NCBI GenBank assembly: GCA_020744225.1
Contig: JAGMWG010000022.1
Coordinates: forward strand, 723,212-787,211
Direction of reading: 5' to 3'
DNA: 64,000 nucleotides
Source: Paraphoma chrysanthemicola
Taxonomy: Eukaryota > Ascomycota > Dothideomycetes > Pleosporales > Phaeosphaeriaceae
Below the pieces are notes generated by a model. That model searched no databases. It was not told the origin of the DNA and worked only from the letters and a program-made list of their open reading frames with translations. Every line of letters begins with the position of its first letter. Position 1 is the first letter of the stretch. Positions 32,969 through 43,543 of this stretch are shown piece by piece. The position numbers and the translations under genes are program-made.

Positions 32969-32980
32969 CGGACCGGTCTT
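32969..32980 (+). promoter_or_regulatory. Candidate cluster motif CGGACCGGTCTT
   Basis: This shares the GA(T/C)CGGTCTT core with other cluster intergenic sites and lies about 350 bp upstream of the regulator's ATG. Confidence 0.35.
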
Positions 32981-33060
32981 TCCCCTGTATACGAGATGCG
33001 AGATGCGTCAGAGGACCCACTTCGCATAGCAGGGCGGCACTGTGTAATGGGTAGGTGAGT

Positions 33061-33072
33061 CGGACCGATCTT
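33061..33072 (-). promoter_or_regulatory. Candidate cluster motif AAGATCGGTCCG
   Basis: The minus strand reads AAGATCGGTCCG, sharing AAGATCGGTC with the site at 31,921. It lies about 255 bp upstream of the regulator's ATG. Confidence 0.35.
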
Positions 33073-33327
33073 GGCAAGGGTGAGCAGACTAGCTAGATGA
33101 AACCCTATGAGACGGAGAAGTGTAGACATGTCGCCTTAGCATGCCCAGATTGGCCTCTCGGCAGGCGGTGAGCTGGAGCTCGATCCTTCGCAACATTGCA
33201 GCTTGTCTTCGTCCATCTTACATGAGGTTCGCATCCACCCCACCCGGACCGCTCCCGCTCTCACTATCTTCTATCCCACGTCGCGCCACCTCGCTAAACC
33301 CTCCTCTATCAACGCCTTCTTACGTCC

Positions 33328-34845
33328 ATGGCAGGCACAACGACAGCAATTCGGCAGTCCTGCGACCGTTGCAGGGGCCAGAAGCTCCGCTGCGAGCGCG
33401 ACGAAGACAGAGACACAGGGGCTTGCACGCGGTGTATAAGGCTTGGCGCCCAGTGTGTATACAGCCACAGCCTACCTAAAGGCCGCCCAAATCAGTACTT
33501 CCCACTTGCCAGGTCTGGATCAAGAGGAGAGAACAATGGTGGTGTGGGTGCAGTGGGAAGTGTGCGGGGTGCGACAGCAGCGAAGAGAAAGGCAGGACCA
33601 TCGCTTGCGCGCGAAGGGCCAAAAGCAACGTCTCGTGGCGATGGCGCGGCGATCACGACTACTAGCCTCGATACTATGAACAGTCACTCACAGCTGCGAA
33701 ATGGCGGCAACGGAACTATAGCTAGGATCGAAGACTCCGGCTCGCTTGATAGTTTGATGGTCAGCAGCGCCTCGATGCCATTTACTGGCGCGCCGACTTT
33801 ACCGTGGCTTGGGCAATGGTCCTGGACCGACTCGATACTCGACGATGAAATGGAGGATTTGAACACGTTAGTAAGAGAAGGTTCTGGTTTGCCCATGCAA
33901 AGCTCGATATTCGACAGGGAACTTGCTGCACTGCCAGACTGGAATATGACCCACACGGGTGGCAAATCAAATCCAGCAGATACAATTCAAGGTCTAAGTC
34001 AAGTACCGGAAGCCCGAGCTTCTCTTGACACGGAAATGCTGGAGAGCAGAAACGAAAGCGGCGGAAGTACTATTTTGACGCCGGCGAGCGAGGCCAAAGG
34101 TCCCAGTGCTGCGCTGGCACAACTCACTCAACTCAGCATGCGACTTCACCCTCTGCACAGCAAAAGCCAGACACTCGCGGAGAATGCATTCGGCGAAGCC
34201 AATTGGAAAAGCAAGCAAGAACTGGCCGTTGACAAAGACGTATTCGGGACACTGATGTCACCCCTGATCCACGATGCGTGCAGCTCCACATCGGGGTCTG
34301 TCTCAGGGTCGGAATCGCCTGAGCCAGTAAATCTGGGAGGAATCCTGCAAGAAGCGATGTACGCGACACACCAGCTTCTCGATACCATGGCGCAGTTGCA
34401 GGTGCAGCAGCAACGCTCCAAAGGCGGCTCGCCGCCAGCGCCTGCAACTACTCCAAGCAGCACGAGGAGCTCGAAGTCGGGCAGCCAACTGTCCAGCCCC
34501 GTGGTGCGCCATCTCATCTCGTCCTGCCACGGCATGCTGATCTCCATCTACACGGCCGTCTTCGAAGTGCTGCAGCGCGACGCCGACTGGCTGTCGCCAA
34601 CGCGGCGGACTGAGCTCGGCGTAGACCAAGGGCCATTGGACGATGCCCGGCTCGTGGTGGTGGTGCAGTTGTGCGCATACTTGGTATACCGCCAGCAGGC
34701 CGCCGTCAACGCCTACATTGCGCCTGGGTCGAAGCCGATCACGGACACGGCTGAGCGGCCTGCGGGTAATACGGCGGCCAATGAGCTCGAGGGGGAGATG
34801 CGGCTGGGGCTGGACAGGCTCAGGACTGCGCTGAGCATCCGGTGA
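33328..34845 (+). CDS. Zn2Cys6 transcription factor, likely cluster regulator
   Basis: A single-exon 505-aa protein. The binuclear zinc cluster is near the N-terminus (about residues 11-43): SCDRCRGQKLRC, an acidic loop, then CTRCIRLGAQC, giving the six cysteines with AflR-like spacing. The next ~30 residues (SLPKGRPNQY) form the usual linker. The middle is Ser/Gly-rich and probably disordered. The C-terminal half (about 290-505) is helical with regions resembling the AflR-type regulatory domain (VVRHLISSCHGMLISIY and following; MRLGLDRLRTAL at the end). Architecture and length match pathway-specific regulators of secondary metabolism. Its position inside the cluster suggests that it activates the neighbouring genes. 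The targets and binding site are inferred. Confidence 0.88.
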   Translation: MAGTTTAIRQSCDRCRGQKLRCERDEDRDTGACTRCIRLGAQCVYSHSLPKGRPNQYFPLARSGSRGENNGGVGAVGSVRGATAAKRKAGPSLAREGPKATSRGDGAAITTTSLDTMNSHSQLRNGGNGTIARIEDSGSLDSLMVSSASMPFTGAPTLPWLGQWSWTDSILDDEMEDLNTLVREGSGLPMQSSIFDRELAALPDWNMTHTGGKSNPADTIQGLSQVPEARASLDTEMLESRNESGGSTILTPASEAKGPSAALAQLTQLSMRLHPLHSKSQTLAENAFGEANWKSKQELAVDKDVFGTLMSPLIHDACSSTSGSVSGSESPEPVNLGGILQEAMYATHQLLDTMAQLQVQQQRSKGGSPPAPATTPSSTRSSKSGSQLSSPVVRHLISSCHGMLISIYTAVFEVLQRDADWLSPTRRTELGVDQGPLDDARLVVVVQLCAYLVYRQQAAVNAYIAPGSKPITDTAERPAGNTAANELEGEMRLGLDRLRTALSIR

Positions 34846-35444
34846 CAAGGGTGTGAGGGAATAAGCAGAGGAACGGGTGCTAGTGGCGGAATCCCTCAGG
34901 GCAGCGTGGGGCAGTGGCGCGCTTTTCAACGCGAAGGGGCATTCTTACTTGTGGGCGCTTGAGGTTAGAACAAGCATTGAAGATCCGCCGCCCCATACGC
35001 CCGCGCCGGGCGCTTTGCTGCGTCGAGCCCAAGTGTCGGCGGCGAGTCCACCTTCACCGTGGGGCCGCGCTTGGTGGTTCGTAGCGGACGAGCAAAGTAG
35101 TGCACAGGCCGCAATGTGGCCATGTAAATGTCCGAACGAGCCCTTCTGCAATAACATCATATTCGGAGGAGACGTGTTTGTGCTACATTTTGTGGAAGAA
35201 ACGTGTTCCCATCGAATGTTTTCTCGCCCGTGTCTCGTCCGCATCTGTGTAGCGCCTGGCCCCTTTCCCTGGAATGGCAGTGAAAAGCAACTTGGCGCGT
35301 ATCAAAGGGCAGGTTCTTTGTAATCGCCTGAGCAGCCCTGGCAAACACGCCATTTACCTACTACTCCCAAGCCTGCTGCAGCCTCGCTTCAGGACTATCT
35401 AGCTCAACTCATCTGTCGTCGTATTCCCAATACCTCCATCCAGC
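34846..35444. other. Intergenic region upstream of MFS gene
   Basis: About 600 bp between the regulator and the transporter, both on the plus strand. No gene is supported; an open frame at 34,877-35,323 shows no domain. I found no copy of the CGGTCTT-type word here, unlike several other cluster intergenic regions. Confidence 0.4.
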
Positions 35445-37236
35445 ATGAGCGAGCGGCTTCACGACCCCTCCAACACTGAGGTCACCCACGAGAAGCAAGG
35501 TCAGGATGCTGCTCCGTCGGATCATGACATTTCACGCCTGCACGATGGCGCAGAGATAGCAACCAACAGCGAACACGGCGACGATGGCGAGGTCACCGAG
35601 TACCCAGGCAAAGCGCAGCTCACCATCATCGTAGTTGCGCTGTGCCTAGTCGTATTCTTGATGGCTCTCGACAACGCCATAATCGCGACAGCAATCCCAA
35701 GGATCACCGACCAGTTCAAAAGTCTCACTGATGTGGGCTGGTACGGCAGCGCCTACTTGCTGACGACGGCAGCGCTGCAGTTGCAATACGGCAAATTCTA
35801 CACGTACCTGAGCATCAAGTGGACGTTCCTGTCCGCTGTCGCTATCTTCGAGATCGGTAGTGTGCTTTGTGGTGCCGCTCAGAGCTCCATCATGCTCATC
35901 ATCGGACGCGCCATTGCTGGCCTTGGTGCGGCAGGCATCTACTCCGGCGCACTCATCATATTGGCCAATAGCGTGCCTATGGCGCAGCGGCCTGCATACA
36001 TGTACGTTCAGGCATTTTTCAGTTCACAGCCATGTTACGCTAACTGCTTCCAGCGGCCTTATTGGCAGCATGTATGGTGTTTCCTCAGTCGCGGGGCCCC
36101 TCCTCGGTGGCGTCTTTACCGATAAAGTGTGAGTTCGGCATTTGTTCATGAGCTCGCAGCATGAGCTAACTATGAGGAAAAGTTCCTGGCGCTGGTGTTT
36201 CTACATCAATCTGCCCATCGGTGCTGTTGTCGCCGCCATTATTGTCTTCTACTTTCCCCGCATCACGCAGCACAAACCACCGAAGGAGCCCCTCCTGCGG
36301 CGCATCGACCGTTTCGACCCCATCGGCACCGTTCTGCTCATTCCAGCTGTCATTTGCCTGCTGCTTGCTTTGCAGTGGGGTGGTGTCAAGTACCCATGGA
36401 ATAGTGGACGTGTCATTGCACTTTTCGTCGTTGGCGGACTGCTGCTTCTTGGTTTCGTTGGAGTGCAACAGTGGAAGCAGGAGAATGCGACCGTGCCGCC
36501 ACGCATTATGAGGAGCCGTACCGTGTGGGCGTCAGCCCTGTATGCCTTCGCGCTGGGGGCCAGCTTCTTCATCGGTGTCTACTACATCCCCATCTGGTTT
36601 CAGGCCGTCAAGGGAACCTCGGCGGTTGGCTCTGGAATCCGTAACCTGCCAATGATGTTGTCCGCGGTTCTGGTGAGCATCCTTGCTGGCATCTTGGTCA
36701 CTGCTCAAGGTCACTACGTTCCGTACTTCTATCTCGGCACCGTTGGCATGTCAGTAGGCGGGGGTATGTTGACTACTTGGACGCCCGAGACCAAAACCGC
36801 GAATTGGATTGGATATCAGATTCTCTTCGGAGTTGGCGTCGGCTTCTGCCTTCAACAGCCAATGGTTGCCGTCCAGACCGTCCTCGACATCAAAGACGTC
36901 CCCGTTGGCGCTTCGTTGATCGTGTTCGTCCAGTCTCTCGGTGGTGCCATGTTTGTTTCAGTGGGAGAAACTGTGCTCTCCAACAGTCTCGTCAAGGAAC
37001 TTGTCAAGAACGCCCCTACTGTCCATCCGTCCGAGGTGCTAGAAACCGGCGCCTCACGGCTGCAGGGCACATTCTCTAAAGAGGTACTACCTGGCATCAT
37101 TTTGAGCTACAACAATGCATTGACTCAGATCTTCTTGGTGGCTACTGTTATGGCTGCTTTCACTGTGGTGGGCTGTGTCTTCGTGGAGTGGAAGAGTGTC
37201 AAAGGAAAGAATATCGAGATGGGCGCTGCTGCTTGA
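35445..37236 (+). CDS. MFS drug-efflux-type transporter (DHA2, 14 TMS)
   Basis: Spliced CDS is 35445-36001, 36054-36128 and 36183-37236 (561 aa), with introns of 52 and 54 nt. A charged cytosolic N-terminus of about 60 residues precedes the first membrane helix. The conserved motif LDNAIIATAIPRIT follows TM1, and LQLQYGKFYTYLSIKWTFL holds the loop between TM2 and TM3. IGRAIAGLGAAGIYSG and the motif-C-like GLIGSMYGVSSVAGPLLGG are typical of the DHA2 (14-spanner) group, as is WRWCFYINLPIG. Such pumps sit in the plasma membrane and export the cluster product or give self-resistance. The position in the cluster suggests that role; the substrate is not shown by sequence. Confidence 0.92.
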
Positions 37237-37972
37237 GTCCGATCACATGCAAATTGACGGATATTACCATAGATTTTTCTTCTTCACGTTGAGATAGGGC
37301 GACATAGCTTTCGCTCGAGTCTCAGCCCAAGAAATTAGTGGCGCCTTCCCCTTCAACCAAGAAGGGCTGATTATCAGAGCAGGGTTCATATGCAAGAGTC
37401 ACACCTATACCAAAATTCCAATACTCCTTCACCATGCTTGCCCTGTGATTAGATTATCACCAGTATTTGTCTGAAAGCGCACTTTGCATACCCCATGAAG
37501 TTCTTCACTAGATTCGTGCCGATGATCGACATGAAACGACCCTTCTTCGTCGGATTGAATTGAATTGAGTCTGTGCTCGAGATATAGTTCTGCAGGTATT
37601 CGGACATATTCAAATGTTCAAGCTCCGACCGATGCACTGCTGACATTCGGAAGAGAGCCGGAGGCACGTTACGCTTCGGAGGAGCTTACTTACTTGCTTA
37701 CCTCAGCCCACTTTCAGATGCACCGGAATGGCGATCAGTTTGCCCGTGCATCCTTTCGAAGTGGGTCGATGGCGACACTGCGCGGGTCAGGGTGAGGTGA
37801 GTACGGGTACAGTGAAGTTCGAGCGCCGCTTGCCGATTTGCGGGAAGAGGAGCGAAAGATATAGACAGATGCATAACGGTATACGTTGTGAAAGCTCACC
37901 ATACTTCGATAATTCTAGCTACATGTGTAGCTTCTGCAACCAAAGCCTTCCTGTTGCATTAAGGTAATCATT
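37237..37972. other. Intergenic region upstream of enoyl reductase gene
   Basis: About 735 bp without a supportable gene. A CCGACCGATG word at about 37,625 is related to the CGGTC-type motif on the minus strand. Small frames on both strands carry no domain. Confidence 0.4.
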
Positions 37973-39185
37973 ATGCCATCCCGCATCTCCCCACCACCCA
38001 CCACCTTCACAGCACCTCTATCCAAGCACCAAACAGCCGTCGTCGTTACGCAAGATGGCTCCCTCACAGTCTCAAACACTGCGCCAATTCCCCAGCTGCA
38101 GCCAAATGGAGCTCTCATTCGCACGGCAGCCGTCGCCTTAAACCCCGTCGATGCGAAGATGCTCGACTACAGCCCTGCGCCCAATACAGTCGCAGGCTAC
38201 GATTTTGCGGGCACCGTGGTCTCGCTAGGTCAAGATGCGGTTTCGAATGGCAAACTGCAGATTGGCGACCGCGTCGCGGGCATGGTCCACGGAATGAACA
38301 GTCTGAACCCCGCGGGCGGCGCGTTCGCCGACTATGTCACCGCGGATGCCGATCTAGTGCTCAGGGTGCCGGAAGGCATGAGCTGGGGCGATGCGGCGAC
38401 ACTGGGCATGGGTGTGAGCACGGCAGTGTTGGGGCTGTTCGTCGAGCTTCAAGTGCCTACAAAATTGGCTGCACTTGGGACGGCAGAGAGAGACAACGAT
38501 AAGAGGGGACCATTTGTGCTCGTGGCTGGTGGAAGCACGGCAACGGGAACGCGTGCAATCCAGTTACTCAAACTGTACGTGTACTTCCTTTGTGCATCTT
38601 ATATGCATACACCCACAAATGCTCATTCGATCCTTGGCTAATCACTACTACAGCGCCGGCTTCCGCCCCATAGCGACTTGCTCACCTAGACATTTTAGTC
38701 TGGTCAAGCGCTTCGGCGCCTCAGCTACTTTCGACTACCACGATGCGCAGACAGCCGCTGCGATTCGCGCACACACGTCGAACGAGCTCGCCTACGCTCT
38801 CGACTGTATTTCCACCGCCGAAACCACACAACTCTGCTACGATGCGCTAGGTCGCGCAGGCGGTCGCTACACGGCTCTCGAGCCCTTCCGCACCGCTGTC
38901 ACGAGCAAGCGCAGCCTCACCGTCTCGCCATCGTGGTTGCTAGCGCTGACCATCTTTGGGAAGAAGGTTGCGCTCGATGGCGAGTACGCGAGGGAGCCGC
39001 TGCCCGAACACCGCAAGGTAGGCGTCGAGGCGTATGCCGCGGTACAGAAACTGCTGGACAGAGGGCTGTTGGAGACACATCCTGCGAAGGGGGTGGAGGG
39101 TAGCTGGGAAGATGTCATCAAAGGCGTGGATGAGGTGAGGGCGCAGACGCTCTCGGGCGTAAAGCTCGTCTACTTGGTGCAGTAG
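37973..39185 (+). CDS. Trans-acting enoyl reductase (zinc-type MDR, LovC/ApdC-like)
   Basis: Spliced CDS is 37973-38574 and 38654-39185 (377 aa), with one 79-nt intron (GTACGT to CTACAG). It is a medium-chain dehydrogenase/reductase with the GroES-like N-terminal domain (ALNPVDAKMLDY, then AGYDFAGTVVSLG and GDRVAGMVHG). The NADPH-binding segment is FVLVAGGSTATGTRAIQLLKL, followed by AGFRPIATCSPRHF. It lacks the zinc-ligand residues of true alcohol dehydrogenases. This is the known pattern of stand-alone ER partners (LovC, ApdC, TenC and relatives) that reduce enoyl intermediates on an iterative PKS. The megasynthase in this cluster has no working ER domain, so this gene very probably completes it. 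Confidence 0.9.
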
Positions 39186-39786
39186 GTGCAGTACATGGTG
39201 GCAATGTTATGGAGTGCAATTTTATCAAAATACCTGGACTCTTTCAAATCGTTCATCAAATTTCCTTCGTGCTTCGTGATTCGTGCCGCTCAACAGAATG
39301 CATTTCCCACGAAGAAGCCTGGCATGGCCTAGCGCGATGCTTGTGTGCGGCGCGGTCCGCAGATCCTTACAAAGGACTGCCCTGCATATTGCGATGTGAA
39401 TGTGATTGGGCAAGTGATGGCGTGCTTCGAGCTGCTGACCGGTCGGTGAGCTACGCGTGCCGGAAATAGCAGTCGCTCGCGACCGTTCATCAACCAGAAC
39501 AGAGCGCCGTACGTGTCGTGCTGACCTGATCCGCCTAAACTGCCACCTCTAGCCGTACGGTCTTTCAGGCTCGCTACCGGTCTCGTAAAGTCCGCTTTTC
39601 GTCCGTTTTGTCCGGCGTAACTCAGCGCCGCTTTCTTTGGACCATTGCCCCGGTGCTAGAGGTTCGGCGCTTTGTCACACCGTGCGTGGACAGTATACAT
39701 ACTTCGAAGCACCATCTTGGCACCCACAGCCCGCTATCACGCTCGCTTCCTCACCACATTACACTCCGCCACGTGAAAACGCAAAG
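39186..39786. other. Intergenic region upstream of SDR gene
   Basis: About 600 bp between two plus-strand genes. No gene is supported. CGGTC-type words occur at about 39,436 (GACCGGTCGG), 39,557 (ACGGTCTTTC) and 39,576 (ACCGGTCTCG), within 350 bp of the SDR start. Confidence 0.4.
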
Positions 39787-40677
39787 ATGCCTCTCCCATT
39801 GATCCACTGGTTCTACGCATCGGGCATTCCAAAATACCTCCGCACAGGTTCTGAGAGCAAAGCAAGTTGGGCCCTTGTCACTGGTGCTAGCGACGGAATC
39901 GGCCTAGCTCTATCCTCCGAACTGGCTGCGCGTGGCTTCAACGTCGTCATTCACGGCCGCAACGAGGTCAAGCTCAACAGGGTGCGCGAAGAACTCGCTG
40001 CCGCCCACCCCCAGCGCCAGTTTCGCTCCGTTACCGCAGATGCCAGCAACTTCACCAGCGCCGACATCGACCGCATCGTCGCACTCGTCAATGATCTGCC
40101 CGGCCAATTGACAGTTCTCATCAACAATGTTGGTGGCACCGCCCCGCTGTCCAGCAACTTTAAGCACTTCGAGTCGACGACGCCTACAGAAATTGAGGCC
40201 TTGTTCTCACTCAATGTCCAGTTTCCGCTCCAGCTCACCCGTGCAATCCTTCCGCGGCTTGCTGCCCAGGGCAAGCCTACACTCGTACTGACTTGCGGAT
40301 CCGGCGCTCAAGTCGGTCAACCCTACGTCGCGGCATACTCGGGCTGCAAAGGCGCTTTGCATGCCTGGAATCGCGCCCTGTTCGCCGAGCAAGCAGAGGC
40401 CAAGACGGCCGTTGAGATTTTGGAGGTTGTTGTTGGCCCAACATACACCCAACAGCTTCAAAAGGACCCGAATCTGAAAGCGGGGCTCATGATGCCCACT
40501 GCAGACGTTATGGCGAAGGCGATTCTGGCGAGGGTAGGCCATGGCCATCGTTCCGTGACGCCTTACTTCTGGCATGCGTTTCAGGATGGCCTGGTTTATG
40601 GCCTGTTACCGAGCAGCACGGCGGATGGCATCATTGCAGGCATGTTGAAGCCAATGGTTGAGGCGAAGAAGGAGTGA
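39787..40677 (+). CDS. Short-chain dehydrogenase/reductase (ketoreductase-like)
   Basis: A 296-aa single-exon protein. The frame is open upstream to 39,637, but the ATG at 39,787 is preceded by CAAAG and gives the usual short N-terminus before the Rossmann motif, so I choose it. NAD(P) binding is shown by VTGASDGIGLA; NNVGG, a Ser in LTCGSGAQ, and YSGCK provide the catalytic Asn, Ser, Tyr and Lys. The sequence resembles the 17-beta-HSD/very-long-chain 3-ketoacyl reductase branch (the N-terminus is partly hydrophobic, and GPTYTQ follows the active site). In 2-pyridone pathways a comparable SDR reduces an acyl ketone to an alcohol before dehydration and cyclisation. That role is possible here but inferred from context. 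Confidence 0.88.
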   Translation: MPLPLIHWFYASGIPKYLRTGSESKASWALVTGASDGIGLALSSELAARGFNVVIHGRNEVKLNRVREELAAAHPQRQFRSVTADASNFTSADIDRIVALVNDLPGQLTVLINNVGGTAPLSSNFKHFESTTPTEIEALFSLNVQFPLQLTRAILPRLAAQGKPTLVLTCGSGAQVGQPYVAAYSGCKGALHAWNRALFAEQAEAKTAVEILEVVVGPTYTQQLQKDPNLKAGLMMPTADVMAKAILARVGHGHRSVTPYFWHAFQDGLVYGLLPSSTADGIIAGMLKPMVEAKKE

Positions 40678-41195
40678 GGACAGGAACGAGAGCTGTTGGG
40701 CTGGATTGAGGGTGAGAAATACCCATGGCGTTTCACGGCGGGCTTGTCTGTGTAGTAGAGCATCACAATACCAGAGTTTCATCTGTTTGGAAACATTTCC
40801 TCGGACTTGAGATCTCATCTAAACGTGCAGCCTTGTTGGTGTGGATTCCTATTCGTACGTGATTTGCCGACTTGAGAATGAATCATTAGCAGATTACATC
40901 CGCGCTTCCTCACATTTGACTCTGCCATACGGGAGTGCTCAACGTTCCATGCATGTTGGCTTAGATGTCTTTCTCTCAAATTCGATGCGCGATTTTTGAT
41001 AATGGTTTTCTACCCGCGACCAATCTTAACAGGATCATATGTAATGTGGATGCAGTAAGCTAGTATTGTAATCATTTTCCATTCGCACTTGTAATACTAT
41101 CTTGAGCCATTCATACTCACGATATGAGTAAAATTATGTGCATTCTCTTCTACTTCTAGAACATTTCTGCACTTTCCTGCACCAACTCCGTCAAT
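40678..41195. other. Intergenic region between convergent SDR and P450 genes
   Basis: About 520 bp between convergent genes, becoming A/T-richer towards the P450 end. No gene or repeat is recognised. It probably holds the two 3' UTRs and polyadenylation signals. Confidence 0.4.
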
Positions 41196-42995
41196 TTACT
41201 CTCTCGTCAACTTCAAGAACCCACCCGCTTTCGGAGTCCACCCACTCTTGTCCACTTTGATCTCATTTTCGTCTGCAAGCTTCACCTCGTACGTAGTAAA
41301 CAAATGCAGCACCAGCGCCTTCACAATGTGCGTCGCAACATACTGTCCCATACATTTACGGGAGCCGATGCCGAAACTGTGCACGTTATACCGTAGCTCT
41401 GAGGGCTTTAGGCCAATGAAGCGAGAGGGACGGAAGATCTGCGAGTCTTTGCCCCAGTAGGGGTTGCGCACGTTGATGGCTAGAACATCGAGAAGAATCT
41501 GGGTCTAAGACAAGGCATTAGCTTGGGAAGAGGGCTGACGGAATTTGAAAGAGAACTTACGCCAGGCTTTACGAGGATGCCGCCGAAGTTCTTGACTTCA
41601 GTCGCGTATTCACCTGGTGTGAAGACTAATTATACCGAATTAGCACTCTAAGGCTGAAACGACGATTTCCAATACGCACTGGTAAATGGTTGGATGCGCA
41701 TTGACTCTGCAAAGCAGCGATGGAGATGTGTGTCAGACTTCGCAATGTACGGAGACAGGTCATGTTGATTAGCCGTGATCTCTTCACATAGCTCTTGCTT
41801 GACGGTCTCATGTTCTGCAACGAGGGTGATACACCAGGATATTACGTGCGTAATGACGTCGAGGTTGAAAATGAGAAGTTCGTCGAGTGTTTGCAGAAGC
41901 TAGAAATGACCGAATCATCAGTAATATCCTGGCGACAAATATACCAAGGTTTCTTACCTCAGGTATATTGATGTTCCCACTCTCAAGCTCCTCCCAGTAC
42001 GCAACAATCGGTGGTCTCGCACCCTCTGTGCGCCGCTTATGCACGATATCACGATGAAACACGGTCCACTCACGCTCAAACTCTCTTAATCGGGCAATCG
42101 CACCGCGATCAAACAGCTTCGTAAGTGTCGCAAACCGATACAACCCGCCAGTGAAGAAATATGGCGTAAGTGCAATCCGATCTTGCGTGATGCGCCATAA
42201 ATCATTCTCTTCTGCTTCCGTCATGGCGCCGTAAATCACACGCGCAGTGAGAAAATACGGAAATTTTGTAAAGCCTTCCGCAACGGAGAGCAAGAATGAA
42301 TCTCCATCTTTTCCACTTCGTTGCACATATGGGTTCGCAGCCAACTTGGGTAGTCTCTCTACGTACGATTTTGCTGCTTCATCTACCGTCTCCACGCGCG
42401 ACACCGCGGCGCTGTGCGTGAATGTTGGATCGAAGATTTTGCGCATGCGGACCCAGGATTGTCCATTATGGAAACCCAGGCACTGACCGAGGGATTGGCC
42501 GACGAACCAGCCTAGGTTCATATTGTGCGGCTTCCCATGGTCGTTTGCATCGGAGCTAAAATGCTTAAAGTCCTTGGGTGTGGTGATGACGCTGGTAACA
42601 GGTTAGGGATCGTCGCATGCAAATGGGGCTGATTGTGTGGGATGAAAGATAGAACGCACATTTCGGGATGTGGACCAGACCATAGACGATACACTGGTCC
42701 GTACTTTTGCCATTTCTCCGAGTTCACGCGTCCATTGGTGAAGCGGTCGATAATGAGCCCGTTGGGATATTTCCATTTGGGGCCTGAGATTGGCTTGCTT
42801 TGGCGGAGGACCCCCGGATTGAAGGTCTCGAGGAAGATTGTGGTTATAGTCTTAAGCATATGTTAGTATGTAACATTTCGACAACAATCGTGCATCATAT
42901 GGACATACCTCGAAGATCGGAAGTCCCCAAGTACGAATCGCCAAGATCAAGAATGCAAGAACGGCTCCCGTAACGGCCAAAATTATTGTAGGCAT
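41196..42995 (-). CDS. Cytochrome P450 monooxygenase
   Basis: Spliced CDS on the minus strand is 42995-42909, 42850-42660, 42591-41958, 41899-41680, 41625-41561 and 41504-41196 (501 aa). All five introns are GT-AG, 54-68 nt. An N-terminal membrane anchor (MPTIILAVTGAVLAFLIL) places it in the ER membrane. The K-helix ExxR is in CFAESMR. The heme-binding loop is FGIGSRKCMG with the thiolate Cys. The I-helix region reads FNLDVITHVISW and lacks the usual AGxDT, which suggests altered oxygen or proton handling. The frame is open upstream to 43,391, but ATG 42,995 gives a normal anchor. It is divergent from the OMT-like gene. It may oxidise or ring-expand the PKS-NRPS product; the exact reaction is not predictable. 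Confidence 0.9.
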
Positions 42996-43543
42996 TGTGT
43001 TTCCCCTCTTCACAGATGTCGAGGTTGCTAGGACTGCAAATGCGATGCCTACAAACGCTGAATCAAGACCAACAATTCCTCGTTCAACTAGAGGACGTTG
43101 CGCAAAAAGCTTGTTGTCAAGCAGTAGTGCCCGATCACCATGCCTCTCGTCGACCATGTCCTTCCCGATCCAGCGCAATGTCGTCACGTGCTTTCCGAAA
43201 AGGGTAAGCCTTTGAAGTTGCCGATTCTGGACGTGGTGCTGGACGTTCGGCGATTTCTTCGCAACGTGACTGGACGACGGGGGAATAACGACCCGACTCT
43301 CAACATTTCCGTCAAAACACACCGTCGGGTGCGCGAGCTTGTCCCTAGCGCTGCCAGTGTGCGATTCGTAAGGTTCATGTCGCGATACCATGTCCGGGTC
43401 TTGCCAAGCCAGTCAATCGCATGTCACGTGATCGGTCTTTTGTAGCTGTGCGAATTCACAAAAGAGCTATGTGTAGATGATGCGTGAGGACTATTGCCGG
43501 TCTAATCTGTTCGACTGCATCGTATCTTCAAGCGCAAACCACT
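42996..43543. promoter_or_regulatory. Shared P450/OMT-like divergent promoter
   Basis: This 548-bp region separates the divergent P450 and OMT-like genes, so both probably respond to the same signals. It contains a palindromic TCACGTGA (43,424-43,431) directly overlapping the CGGTCTT-type word at 43,428-43,439, about 105 bp upstream of the OMT-like ATG. Confidence 0.45.
43428..43439 (+). promoter_or_regulatory. Candidate cluster motif GTGATCGGTCTT
   Basis: This shares GATCGGTCTT with the sites at 31,921 and 46,689 and overlaps an E-box-like TCACGTGA. It lies between divergent P450 and OMT-like genes. Confidence 0.4.

Larger units (their letters stand above)
31716..33327. other. Intergenic region upstream of the cluster regulator
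   Basis: This 1.6-kb stretch has no supportable gene; small frames on both strands show no domains. It contains three copies of the GA(T/C)CGGTC-type word (31,921, 32,969 and 33,061) and a perfect palindrome at 32,224. It therefore looks like a long regulatory region controlling the Zn2Cys6 gene, possibly including autoregulation. Confidence 0.45.

Noticed and set aside
39637..39786. Earlier start of the SDR gene at 39,637.
   Set aside because: The extra 50 residues are not SDR-like and the ATG at 39,787 gives a normal N-terminus.
42996..43391. N-terminal extension of the P450 to the in-frame ATG at 43,391.
   Set aside because: It would add about 130 residues before the membrane anchor and cover the shared promoter. 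ATG 42,995 gives a normal P450 start.
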